NCBI GenBank assembly: GCA_902796525.1
Contig: CADBPB010000007.1
Coordinates: 1 to 8,858, forward strand
DNA from: an uncultured Erysipelotrichaceae bacterium
GTDB taxonomy: Bacteria > Bacillota_I > Bacilli_A > Erysipelotrichales > Erysipelotrichaceae
Direction: 5' to 3'
DNA length: 8,858 nucleotides
The translations under genes were made by a program, and so were the position numbers. Position 1 is the stretch's first letter, and each line of letters opens with the position of its first letter. Under the pieces are notes generated by a model. It ran no database searches. It had not been told where the DNA came from and saw only the letters and a program-made list of their open reading frames with translations. Below are positions 1 through 6,850 of this stretch, in pieces.

Positions 1-1295
1 AATGGGGCATTCCGGTCGATTTCGATCCGAAGCATGTCGTCTATGTCTGGATCGATGCCTTGAGCAACTATATCACCGGTCTGGGCTACGACGTGGATGG
101 CGATCATGGCGAGCTGTATAAGAAATACTGGCCTGCCGATCTGCATCTCATCGGCAAGGATATCATCCGTTTCCACACCATCTACTGGCCGATCATGCTG
201 ATGGCATTGGATGTACCGCTGCCGAAACAGGTCTTCGGACATCCGTGGATGCTGGTAGGGGAAGATAAGATCTCCAAGTCCAGAGGCAACGCGATCTATG
301 CCGATGATCTGGTCCGTTTCTTTGGCGTGGATGCGGTGCGTTACTATTCTCTGCATGAGATGCCTTTCGCCCAGGATGGCACGATCACCTGGGAGCTGAT
401 GATCGAAAGGATCAACTCCGATCTGGCCAATGTATTCGGCAATCTGGTGAACCGGACCATCGCCATGACCAACAAATATTTCAGCGGCGTATTGAATCAG
501 GATTTCGTCGAAGCTGATATCGACAAAGAGTTCAAGGAACAGGTCCTGGCGACCGTGAAGACGGTAGAAGAGAAGATGGACAAGCTTAGGGTAGGCGACT
601 CCCTGGAAGCGATCATGGAACTCTATCGCCGCTGCAACAAGTACATCGATGAGACGGAACCGTGGGTCTTGGCCAAAGACGAAAGCAGTAAAGTCCGTCT
701 GAATACGGTACTCTACAACCTCTTGGAAGGCATCCGTATCGGCACGGTCCTGCTGGAACCGTTCATGCCGGAAACCGCTCAGAAGGTCTTTGCCCAGCTG
801 AATACGCAGGCAACGTCATATGATACGCTGCAGGAATTCGGCGGATTCGAATGCAGCAAAGTCACGGAAGATCCGACTCCGCTGTTTGCCCGTCTGGATC
901 CGGTCAAGACGATGGAAGAAGTCCATGCGTATCTTGACAAGGACGTGCCGAAGGCCGAACATAAGGCGGAAATCGCTTTCGAAGATTTCGATAAAGTCGA
1001 AATGACCGTCGGAAAAGTGCTGGAATGCACGAAACACCCGGATGCGGACAAGATCCTGGTCTTCAAGGTCGATTTCGGTTACGAGCAGCGGCAGATCCTT
1101 TCCGGTGTTGCAGAATTCTACAAGCCGGAAGATCTGATCGGCAGGAAGGTCATTGCCGTCATGAACCTGAAACCTAGAAAGATCAGAGGGCTGGATTCCA
1201 ACGGCATGCTGCTGTTGCCAGTCAGAGAAGAAAACGGCAAGGAAACGCTGGAGCTGCTCAGCTCCGAGATGGAAATCGGTTCAAAAGTCTGTTAA
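1..1295 (+). CDS. metG: Methionyl-tRNA synthetase, 3' portion (5' end outside window)
   Basis: Class I aminoacyl-tRNA synthetase that charges tRNA-Met with methionine in the cytoplasm. The frame is already open at the left edge (first full codon at base 3), so the N-terminal part of the Rossmann catalytic domain is missing. The segment around bases 36-72 reads VYVWIDALSNYI, a typical MetRS catalytic-domain signature, and the KMSKS loop is present as KISKS at 267-281. An alpha-helical anticodon-binding domain follows. From about base 975 to the end lies an OB-fold tRNA-binding domain of the EMAPII/Trbp111 type (FEDFDKVEMTVGKV, then KPRKIRG), which many Bacillota MetRS carry for dimerisation and tRNA binding. 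The stop is TAA at 1293-1295 and an intrinsic terminator follows directly, so metG is the last gene of its unit. The apparent TTG start at base 60 is only an internal codon. The identification is secure. Confidence 0.97.
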   Translation, partial: WGIPVDFDPKHVVYVWIDALSNYITGLGYDVDGDHGELYKKYWPADLHLIGKDIIRFHTIYWPIMLMALDVPLPKQVFGHPWMLVGEDKISKSRGNAIYADDLVRFFGVDAVRYYSLHEMPFAQDGTITWELMIERINSDLANVFGNLVNRTIAMTNKYFSGVLNQDFVEADIDKEFKEQVLATVKTVEEKMDKLRVGDSLEAIMELYRRCNKYIDETEPWVLAKDESSKVRLNTVLYNLLEGIRIGTVLLEPFMPETAQKVFAQLNTQATSYDTLQEFGGFECSKVTEDPTPLFARLDPVKTMEEVHAYLDKDVPKAEHKAEIAFEDFDKVEMTVGKVLECTKHPDADKILVFKVDFGYEQRQILSGVAEFYKPEDLIGRKVIAVMNLKPRKIRGLDSNGMLLLPVREENGKETLELLSSEMEIGSKVC

Positions 1296-1303
1296 CTTAT
1301 CAG

Positions 1304-1336
1304 AAACGCTATCTAAGGATAGCGTTTTATGTTTTA
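1304..1336 (+). terminator. Intrinsic terminator of metG
   Basis: A perfect 10-bp stem (AAACGCTATC at 1304-1313, GATAGCGTTT at 1318-1327) with a 4-nt loop TAAG is followed by a T-rich run. It starts 9 nt after the metG stop, so it separates metG from the murT operon. Confidence 0.9.
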
Positions 1337-1353
1337 TCGGGCTTGTTTGCTTC

Positions 1354-1380
1354 GCGATGCTACAGTTTCGCTGTCATCGT
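1354..1380. repeat. Imperfect inverted repeat over the murT -35 region
   Basis: CGATG (1355-1359), 2-nt bulge CT, ACAG (1362-1365), loop TTTCG, then CTGT (1371-1374) and CATCG (1375-1379). This gives 9 paired positions, with a further G-T wobble at the base. It sits between the metG terminator and the murT -10 and covers the -35 candidate, as an operator would, but it could be chance. Confidence 0.4.
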
Positions 1381-1400
1381 AAATGTTCCTATTGTATAAT
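1371..1400 (+). promoter_or_regulatory. Predicted promoter of the murT-gatD operon
   Basis: A perfect -10 box TATAAT lies at 1395-1400. An 18-bp spacer separates it from a weaker -35 candidate CTGTCA (4 of 6 matches) at 1371-1376. Transcription would start near 1406-1408, exactly at the ATG at 1407. That placement would make the murT mRNA leaderless. The -35 overlaps an imperfect inverted repeat. The -10 is convincing, the -35 less so. Confidence 0.6.
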
Positions 1401-1406
1401 AAATTC

Positions 1407-2738
1407 ATGAGAAAACTGTTTGCCATAGTTCTATGTAAGATAGCCAAGAAGATCGGCGCTTTGTTTCATCGCGGTTCTTCTTTGCCGGGCAAGATCGCAT
1501 TAAAGATCTGCCCCGAGATCCTGAATCGCATCAAGCTGCCGGAGAATATCATTGCGGTGACCGGCTCGAACGGAAAGACATCGACCGTCGAAATGATTTA
1601 TCATGTCCTGACGGATGCGGGATACCGCGTCGCCGGCAATCGCGAAGGTTCCAACCAGATCGAAGGCGTAACTACGCTGATCATCGATCACTGCAATCTG
1701 CGCGGCGTGTTTCAGGCCGATATCCTGCTGCTGGAAGTCGATGAGCGCTATGCGAAGCATGTCTTCCGCTACATCGTTCCGAAATATTATGTCATAAACA
1801 ATCTCTTCCGCGATCAGCTGACCCGGAACGGTTCTCCGGAATTTGTTCTGGAAGAGATCAAGCGTTCGATCAAAGACGATTCTACGCTGATCCTCAACGC
1901 GGACGATCCGCTGGTTGCTTCGTTAGGCCGTCTTTTCGAAAACAAAGTCTATTATTTCGGTGTCAACGAAAACCAGTATGTCGAAGAAGAAGCGACCGGT
2001 CCGTACGATGACGGTCATTACTGTCCGCTGTGCAAGTCCAAGATGATTTATGAGTACCGGCAGTTTGCCCACATCGGGAAATACAAATGCCTGGGCTGCG
2101 GATTTGAACGGCCGGAACCTGATTTCTATATCAGCGATATCGATCTGCAAAGCGGACGCATGACGATCAATGGGGAATACCATCTCGATCTGGCGTATCA
2201 TACGATCTTCAACGCCTACAACATCCTGGCTGCTTTCAGCATCGGAAGGTTGCTGGATGTCCATGTGGATTCCCTGATCGCTACCCTGAACGAATTCCTG
2301 ATCCACAACGGACGCATCAAACGTTTCAAGATCGGCTCCAAGCATGGCACGCTGCTGATCTCCAAGCACGAGAATTCCGTTTCCTACAACCGCAATCTGG
2401 CTTATGTCGCCAACTACGGAAGGGATGTCACCCTGCTTCTGATCGTAGAAGATATTTCCCGCAAATATTTCACTTCCGACACTTCCTGGCTGTGGGACAT
2501 CAATTTCGAGCTGCTGAATTCCGAAAACATCAAGATGGTCATCTGTGCAGGACAGTATCTCAACGATATCGCGATCCGCCTCGAGAATGCCGGCGTCGAT
2601 ATGCGCAAGATCATTCTGAGAAGAAATGTCGACAGCGCGATCGCTTATTTGCGCTATGAAGGCATCGGAGAGTGTTTTGCGATGACTTGTTTCTCTGATG
2701 AAGCGAAACTGCTGAAAGAAGTGGAGAGCTACGAATGA
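1407..2738 (+). CDS. murT: MurT-like Mur ligase, partner of a GatD-like subunit
   Basis: MurT is the ATP-dependent ligase half of lipid II isoglutaminyl synthase. It activates the alpha-carboxyl of D-Glu in the peptidoglycan stem so that it can be amidated. Visible here (443-aa form): P-loop GSNGKTST at 53-60, RDQ at 135-137, NADDP at 164-168, a Cys4 zinc ribbon (C206, C209, C228, C231) and FNAYN at 268-272. A DTSW motif at 358-361 carries the Asp that in known MurT-GatD completes the glutaminase triad. Divergent: the usual LxKNPxGxN stretch reads ISKHENSVSYN, and the usual NDxxADGRD before DTSW reads EDISRKYFTSD. I chose ATG 1407 because it matches the family N-terminus (MR..., LPG downstream) and lies at the predicted transcription start; an in-frame ATG at 1383 would add 8 residues but contains the -10 box. 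Neither has a Shine-Dalgarno. The gene overlaps gatD by 4 nt. The family call is firm; the exact reaction is uncertain because the partner lacks its catalytic residues. Confidence 0.88.
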   Translation: MRKLFAIVLCKIAKKIGALFHRGSSLPGKIALKICPEILNRIKLPENIIAVTGSNGKTSTVEMIYHVLTDAGYRVAGNREGSNQIEGVTTLIIDHCNLRGVFQADILLLEVDERYAKHVFRYIVPKYYVINNLFRDQLTRNGSPEFVLEEIKRSIKDDSTLILNADDPLVASLGRLFENKVYYFGVNENQYVEEEATGPYDDGHYCPLCKSKMIYEYRQFAHIGKYKCLGCGFERPEPDFYISDIDLQSGRMTINGEYHLDLAYHTIFNAYNILAAFSIGRLLDVHVDSLIATLNEFLIHNGRIKRFKIGSKHGTLLISKHENSVSYNRNLAYVANYGRDVTLLLIVEDISRKYFTSDTSWLWDINFELLNSENIKMVICAGQYLNDIAIRLENAGVDMRKIILRRNVDSAIAYLRYEGIGECFAMTCFSDEAKLLKEVESYE

Positions 2739-3421
2739 AGATCTTACATTTATTTCCTGATCTGATGAATCTTTACGGCGATTATGGCAACATCACGATT
2801 TTAGTCAGGCATCTGAAAGATCTGGGCATTCCGGTCACAGTCGATAAAAGAGATGTCGATGATCTGATCGATTTTCCTTCCTACGACATGGTCTATATGG
2901 GCCCCGGTACGGAAAAGAATCAGCTGGTGGCTTTGAAAGAATTAAGAGGCTACGAGTATCAGCTGAATGAATACATCGATGACAATAAGCTGCTGCTGCT
3001 GACAGGCAATGCCATGGAACTGCTGGGCGAAAGGATCGATGACGAACCGGCTTTGCATCGCGTGGATTTCTATACGGAAATAACCGACAAGCGCTATACC
3101 GGGGATGTGATCGTCCGCAACGATACTCTGGGCGAGGTCGTCGGTTTCATCAACAAGTCTTCTCTGATCCGCGGGGGCGAAAGCGACAAGCTCTTTACCT
3201 ACAGTTTCAGAGACAGCAATCTCGTCGACAACAGCTATGAAGGCTATCATTTCAAGAACGTCTACGGGACTCATATCATCGGACCGATCCTGGTCAAGAA
3301 TCCTTCATTCCTGAATCTGATCGTCCGTTCTTTGGCCAGGAGCCAGTATCGCAATCTCGATTATCCTTATGAGACGGCGGCGTACGAAGTGACCTTAAAA
3401 GCATTAAAGAACAGGAAATGA
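2735..3421 (+). CDS. gatD: GatD-like amidotransferase subunit lacking the catalytic Cys and His
   Basis: 228 aa, homologous to GatD, the class I (cobyric-acid-synthase-like) glutaminase that feeds ammonia to MurT. Family features visible: N-terminal LHLFPDLMNLYGDYGNI at 4-20, MGPGTEKNQ at 55-63, DFYTE and RYTGD at 111-124, then KNVYGTHIIGPILVKNP at 174-190. At the nucleophile elbow, where GatD proteins read CGGxQxxG, this one reads GNAMELLG (91-98), so the Cys position is Gly91. The catalytic His just before GPIL is Ile182, with a His two residues earlier. The whole protein contains no cysteine, and the ENHxGRT-type segment is replaced by INKSSLIRG. It therefore cannot hydrolyse glutamine by the usual thioester route. 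The reading frame is intact and full length, which suggests a retained non-catalytic or altered role. It overlaps murT by 4 nt (ATGA) with GGAG 8 nt upstream of its ATG, and overlaps the next gene by 4 nt. Confidence 0.85.
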   Translation: MKILHLFPDLMNLYGDYGNITILVRHLKDLGIPVTVDKRDVDDLIDFPSYDMVYMGPGTEKNQLVALKELRGYEYQLNEYIDDNKLLLLTGNAMELLGERIDDEPALHRVDFYTEITDKRYTGDVIVRNDTLGEVVGFINKSSLIRGGESDKLFTYSFRDSNLVDNSYEGYHFKNVYGTHIIGPILVKNPSFLNLIVRSLARSQYRNLDYPYETAAYEVTLKALKNRK

Positions 3422-4356
3422 TGATCGGCAGGTCCTTTGCGTTTCCTTTTGAAGCTGCATTGATCGAATGGCTGCAGCGGTTTCTTTCGGGCAGTCCCTG
3501 GATCATTGCGGTATTATCGCTGATTACCGAACTCGGTGATGCGGCTTTCGCAGTCGTTTTCATCGGTTTTTTATATTTCGGTTATGATAAGAAAAGCGGC
3601 AGCCGCCTGGCGATCCAGATCGTCGCTTCGATGACTTTCAACGGTCTGATCAAGAATATCGTCCTACGTCGCCGTCCGTATTTTGATCATGAAGAGATCT
3701 CCTGTCTGAAAGCGGTCAATGACCGATATGACATCTATGATATCGCCGGACAGGGCTTTTCTTTTCCCAGCGGTCATGCGACCAACAGCGGATCGCTGCT
3801 GACTTCGCTGTATCTTCTGTTTCGAAACAAAAAGATCCTGGGCGTCGGTGGCATCATCGTCTTTCTGGTCTGCCTTTCCCGCATCGTTCTGGGCGTGCAT
3901 TATCCCAGCGATGTCCTTGCGGGACTGCTGCTGGGGATCGCTGTAAGCTGTCTTATCTATCGCTTTATGGAACGTTGCGACAAATCCAAAGTCTATCTGA
4001 TGTTGCTGCTGCTGGGTTTGCCCGGTCTCTTTTTCTGCCATTCCCACGATTTCTTCTCGTCCTATGGACTGCTGATCGGCTTCACGATGGGGGATCTGTT
4101 CGAAAATCGTTTCGTGAATTTCGATAACACCCGCAGTTTTGTGAGGATACTCTTTCGTCTGATTGGCGCGGTCGTTGTCTTTCTGGCGATTTCCGAAGGC
4201 TTGAAACTGCCATTCAGCGTCATTTTCCTGGAAGCGGATACTTTCCTTTCGCATCTGTTCCGTGCGTTCCGCTATGCTTTAGCTTGTTTTATGGCAATCG
4301 GCATCTATCCCTATGTTTTCCGCTATGATATATTTAAGTTGAACGACAGGAAGTGA
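3418..4356 (+). CDS. PAP2-family membrane phosphatase
   Basis: 312-aa polytopic membrane protein of the PAP2 / undecaprenyl-diphosphatase superfamily, which removes phosphate from lipid phosphates at the membrane. All three signature blocks are intact: K79-x6-R86P87 (KNIVLRRRP), PSGH at 117-120, and SR(154-155)...H161...D165 (SRIVLGVHYPSD). Catalysis in this family runs through the second and third His. Several hydrophobic helices are visible, and about 130 residues after the third block form further membrane segments, more than a minimal PAP2 domain. Such extended forms resemble the DedA/PgpB-like PAP2 proteins of Bacillota whose substrates are mostly unassigned. It overlaps gatD by 4 nt. 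ATG 3418 and ATG 3421 are both possible starts, with only a weak AGGA upstream. Position after murT-gatD suggests recycling of undecaprenyl pyrophosphate or a related lipid carrier, but this is inference. Confidence 0.85.
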   Translation: MMIGRSFAFPFEAALIEWLQRFLSGSPWIIAVLSLITELGDAAFAVVFIGFLYFGYDKKSGSRLAIQIVASMTFNGLIKNIVLRRRPYFDHEEISCLKAVNDRYDIYDIAGQGFSFPSGHATNSGSLLTSLYLLFRNKKILGVGGIIVFLVCLSRIVLGVHYPSDVLAGLLLGIAVSCLIYRFMERCDKSKVYLMLLLLGLPGLFFCHSHDFFSSYGLLIGFTMGDLFENRFVNFDNTRSFVRILFRLIGAVVVFLAISEGLKLPFSVIFLEADTFLSHLFRAFRYALACFMAIGIYPYVFRYDIFKLNDRK

Positions 4357-4360
4357 AACC

Positions 4361-5281
4361 ATGCAAATAAAATTAAGTGAACTGGTCGATGCTTTAGACA
4401 ATACCGATGTCAATACACGGTATTACTATTATCTTCCGGAAGAGAGGATCGTCCTGAAAGAAGACGATGATTTCGATGAGAAAGAACTCATCCCGCTGCC
4501 GACCCATAAACAGATCGACGACTACCAGACGATGCAGCACTTTATCGAAGAACTCGATGAACCCGAGGCATCCGAATGGCTGGCAGAAGCGATCCGCGGA
4601 GCAGGGGCGTTCCGCCGTTTCCGTTCGACACTGGAACGTTTCGGTCTGACCGAGAAATGGCTGGACTACCGGCAGATGATCCACGAAGGAATCGCCATCG
4701 ACTGGTGCGATTACTATGGCATCGAGTATCTAGGAGATGAGCCGTTTACCTATGAAGAACCGAAAGAACCGAAAACCGTCAGCAGGCACAACTACCGTCT
4801 GATCCGTATCGATGAAGACAATGCCTACGGTCTGGTCTATCTTGTGCAGGATTTCCGCAAGACTCTGGCCCGTTTCAAGGAACAGGAGTATCAGGGGGAT
4901 GTCGATGATTCGATGGGGGAACTGCGTTATTATCTGTCCAAAGGCTATCCGGTTTTTGCGATCAGCGATAACGGACGCTATATCGCCTATGCGGTCTGTC
5001 GCATCGATGGGGATGTGGTCTGGCTCGAATCGATCTACGTCCGCAAGGAAGACCGGAGGAAAGGCATAGGAAAGATGCTGCTGCAGCATGCCGAGAGCAT
5101 TGCGAAAGACTGCGACAATGATACGCTGTACTTCTATGTGCATCCGAACAACCATGAGATGCTGGACTTCCTGAAGAGCAACGGATATGACGTACTGAAT
5201 CTGATCGAAGTCCGAAAAGCCTATCCCGAAGAGAAGTTACATAAGACTTACACGATAGAAGGCCACGAATACAGATATTAG
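4361..5281 (+). CDS. UPF0158-GNAT acetyltransferase fusion protein
   Basis: 306 aa with two modules. Residues about 1-125 match the uncharacterised UPF0158 family: IPLP at 44-47, the AIRGAGAFRRF block at 78-88, EKW at 98-100 and AIDWC at 112-116. Residues about 145-290 form a GNAT N-acyltransferase: the acetyl-CoA pyrophosphate loop RRKGIG at 232-237 follows LESIYVRKED, and VHPNNHEMLDFLKSNGY at 260-276 is a typical GNAT motif B with the final beta strand. It is expected to transfer an acyl group from acyl-CoA to an amine; the acceptor cannot be told from sequence. UPF0158 may give target specificity. The start at 4361 is 4 nt after the PAP2 stop and has AGGAAG about 7 nt upstream. No membrane segment is apparent, so it should be cytosolic. 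The domain calls are good; the function is unknown. Confidence 0.82.
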   Translation: MQIKLSELVDALDNTDVNTRYYYYLPEERIVLKEDDDFDEKELIPLPTHKQIDDYQTMQHFIEELDEPEASEWLAEAIRGAGAFRRFRSTLERFGLTEKWLDYRQMIHEGIAIDWCDYYGIEYLGDEPFTYEEPKEPKTVSRHNYRLIRIDEDNAYGLVYLVQDFRKTLARFKEQEYQGDVDDSMGELRYYLSKGYPVFAISDNGRYIAYAVCRIDGDVVWLESIYVRKEDRRKGIGKMLLQHAESIAKDCDNDTLYFYVHPNNHEMLDFLKSNGYDVLNLIEVRKAYPEEKLHKTYTIEGHEYRY

Positions 5282-5291
5282 AGGTAAAACA

Positions 5292-6215
5292 ATGAAAAAA
5301 GAAGAATTCACTTACCGTTCCAACAATGATCTTGCGGATATCCGCGCTGTTGCCTATATTCCGGATGGCGAGATCAAAGCCATCCTGCAGATCGCTCATG
5401 GCATGGATGAATTTATCGACCGATACGATGACTTTGCCAGGTATCTCAACAGCAAAGGCATTCTGGTGGTCGGCAACGACCATCTGGGTCACGGAGGCTC
5501 TGTCAACAGTCCCGAGGAATGGGGCTATTTCGGCGATCATGGCAACCAGACGCTGCTCGAAGACATGCACAAGCTGACCGAGCTGACCAAAGAGAAATAC
5601 CCGGATCCTCCGTATTTCCTTCTGGGGCACTCCATGGGTTCCTTCTATGCCAGGCAGTATATCACGACTTATGGCAAGGAACTGAAAGGTGCGATCATCA
5701 TGGGCACAGGTTTCGAGCCATTGTATAAACTGAATGCCGCCAAAGCCTTGTGCCGGAGCATCGCTTTGGTCAAAGGCTGGAAACATCGTAGCGATTTCGT
5801 AAACAATATGGCGTTCGGTTCCTACAACAAGCGTTTCGAACCGGCGCGTACCAGGGCCGACTGGCTGACCAAAGACGAAACGATCGTCGACAAGTATCTC
5901 GCGGAACCGCGCTGCAACTTCATTTTTACTTTGAACGGCTACTACAACATGTTCGAGGGGATCGCCCGTCTGCACAACAAGGATCTTTTGAGGATCGTAC
6001 CTAAAAACCTTCCGGTCCTGTTCGTATCCGGCGAAGAAGACCCGGTCGGAAGCTGCGGCAAGGAAGTTATCGCGGCTGCCAGATCACTGAAAGATGTCGG
6101 GGTCCAGGAAGTCGAAGTGAAACTCTATCCCGGTGACCGTCATGAGATCCTTAACGAACTGGATAAAGAAACGGTCTATCAGGATCTCTACGACTGGATC
6201 GTCGCACATATGTAA
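5292..6215 (+). CDS. Alpha/beta hydrolase, monoacylglycerol lipase / lysophospholipase type
   Basis: 307-aa serine hydrolase of the Hydrolase_4 (PldB / monoglyceride lipase) group, which cleaves fatty-acyl esters. HGMDEFIDRYDDFARYL at 36-52 is the family's oxyanion-hole region, followed by NDHLGHGGS at 62-70. The nucleophile elbow GHSMGS places the catalytic serine at 114. The acid is probably Asp250 (SGEEDPVG) and the base His284 (GDRHE). A lid-like insertion covers about 145-235. There is no signal peptide, so the enzyme is probably cytoplasmic. GAGG lies 7 nt upstream of the ATG, and the gap after the previous stop is 10 nt. It is the last gene of the operon, ahead of a strong hairpin. Acting on membrane-derived monoacylglycerol or lysolipid would fit its PAP2 neighbour, but the true substrate is unknown. 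Confidence 0.85.
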   Translation: MKKEEFTYRSNNDLADIRAVAYIPDGEIKAILQIAHGMDEFIDRYDDFARYLNSKGILVVGNDHLGHGGSVNSPEEWGYFGDHGNQTLLEDMHKLTELTKEKYPDPPYFLLGHSMGSFYARQYITTYGKELKGAIIMGTGFEPLYKLNAAKALCRSIALVKGWKHRSDFVNNMAFGSYNKRFEPARTRADWLTKDETIVDKYLAEPRCNFIFTLNGYYNMFEGIARLHNKDLLRIVPKNLPVLFVSGEEDPVGSCGKEVIAAARSLKDVGVQEVEVKLYPGDRHEILNELDKETVYQDLYDWIVAHM

Positions 6216-6219
6216 AACA

Positions 6220-6246
6220 AAAAGGCCTTGCGGCCTTTTCATTTCT
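6220..6246. terminator. Bidirectional terminator between hydrolase and tRNA-Arg
   Basis: AAAAGGCC (6220-6227), loop TTGC, GGCCTTTT (6232-6239). T runs follow on both strands, so it can stop the rightward murT operon and the leftward dut-tRNA-Arg unit, which converge here. Confidence 0.9.
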
Positions 6247-6247
6247 T

Positions 6248-6324
6248 TGGCGTGCTCAACAGGACTTGAACCCGCAACCTTTTGAATCGGAATCAAATGC
6301 TCTATCCACTTGAGCTATGAGCAC
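6248..6324 (-). tRNA. tRNA-Arg (anticodon CCG)
   Basis: A complete 77-nt cloverleaf on the minus strand with an encoded CCA. The acceptor stem GTGCTCA/TGAGCAC pairs perfectly, the D stem is GCTC/GAGC, the anticodon stem is TTTGA/TCAAA with loop TTCCGAT, and the T loop is TTCAAGT. Anticodon CCG reads the CGG arginine codon. The 5' end is one nucleotide after the dut stop codon, and I see no promoter between them, so it is probably made from the dut transcript. It ends at the shared bidirectional terminator. Confidence 0.96.
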
Positions 6325-6325
6325 A

Positions 6326-6811
6326 TCAGTCGGTGGAACCGAAACCGCCATGGCGTTCGGCAGCCGTTTCTTCTTCTTCCGCCGTTTCATATTTCAGGAA
6401 GACTCCCTGCACGAAACGGTCTCCCGCCTTCAGAAACAGATCCTTATCGCCGTCATTGATCAGTCCGGCGATGATATGTCCCTCGTTATCGGCATGGTAG
6501 TAATCGGAATCGATGATCCCCACCGTATTCAGCAGGCACAGATGATACTTGAAACCTAACGAAGAACGGGGATACAGCTGCAGGACATAGCCTTCTTCCA
6601 TTTTGCAACGGATGCCGGTCGGAATACGGATGCTTTCATGAGCCTTTACCGTCAGATCGACAGGACAGCAGAAATCGTAGCCTGCGCTGCCTCTGGTGGC
6701 GCGACGGGGGATCCTGATCAGTTCATAACAGTCTTCCTGAAGATCCAGAAGTTCCTTCAGGTCATTCATAAACTGTTTCTCGCTGACTTTCTCAAACACC
6801 GCTACGCTCAT
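6326..6811 (-). CDS. dut: dUTP diphosphatase (dUTPase)
   Basis: Hydrolyses dUTP to dUMP and pyrophosphate, keeping uracil out of DNA and supplying dUMP for thymidylate synthesis. All five motifs of the trimeric dUTPase family are present (161-aa form): motif 1 ATRGSAGYD at 38-46, motif 2 PRSSLG at 81-86, motif 3 NTVGIIDSDYY at 95-105 with catalytic Asp and Tyr, motif 4 GDRFVQ at 130-135 and motif 5 ERHGGFGSTD at the C-terminus. An insertion after motif 3 (HADNEGHI) is slightly unusual. I chose the ATG at 6809-6811; the frame extends up to a TTG at 6877 and includes another ATG at 6835, but those residues look unlike the family and lie over the predicted promoter. No Shine-Dalgarno precedes the chosen ATG. 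tRNA-Arg follows directly on the same strand. Confidence 0.93.
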   Translation of the reverse strand: MSVAVFEKVSEKQFMNDLKELLDLQEDCYELIRIPRRATRGSAGYDFCCPVDLTVKAHESIRIPTGIRCKMEEGYVLQLYPRSSLGFKYHLCLLNTVGIIDSDYYHADNEGHIIAGLINDGDKDLFLKAGDRFVQGVFLKYETAEEEETAAERHGGFGSTD

Positions 6812-6821
6812 GAACAAATTA

Positions 6822-6850
6822 AGTATAACAAACATCTTGCGAAAATTGAA
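6822..6850 (-). promoter_or_regulatory. Predicted dut promoter (extended -10)
   Basis: On the minus strand an extended -10, TGTTATACT (6830-6822), has a 17-bp spacer from a poor -35, TTCAAT (6850-6845). Transcription would begin near 6815, leaving about four nucleotides before the chosen ATG. It overlaps the divergent tRNA promoter. Confidence 0.6.

Noticed and set aside
1383..1406. Upstream ATG 1383 as the murT start
   Set aside because: It would place the consensus TATAAT inside the coding region, lacks a ribosome-binding site and adds residues not matching the MurT N-terminus; not excluded fully.
3664..4254. Minus-strand open frame (196 codons) opposite the PAP2 gene
   Set aside because: Gln/Lys-rich composition mirrors the hydrophobic codons of the membrane protein on the other strand; no start signal.
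4962..5975. Long minus-strand open frame (337 codons) antisense to the GNAT and hydrolase genes
   Set aside because: It lies opposite two well-supported genes with intact motifs, has low-complexity His/Arg/Ser-rich stretches and no family features; it is a by-product of codon bias.
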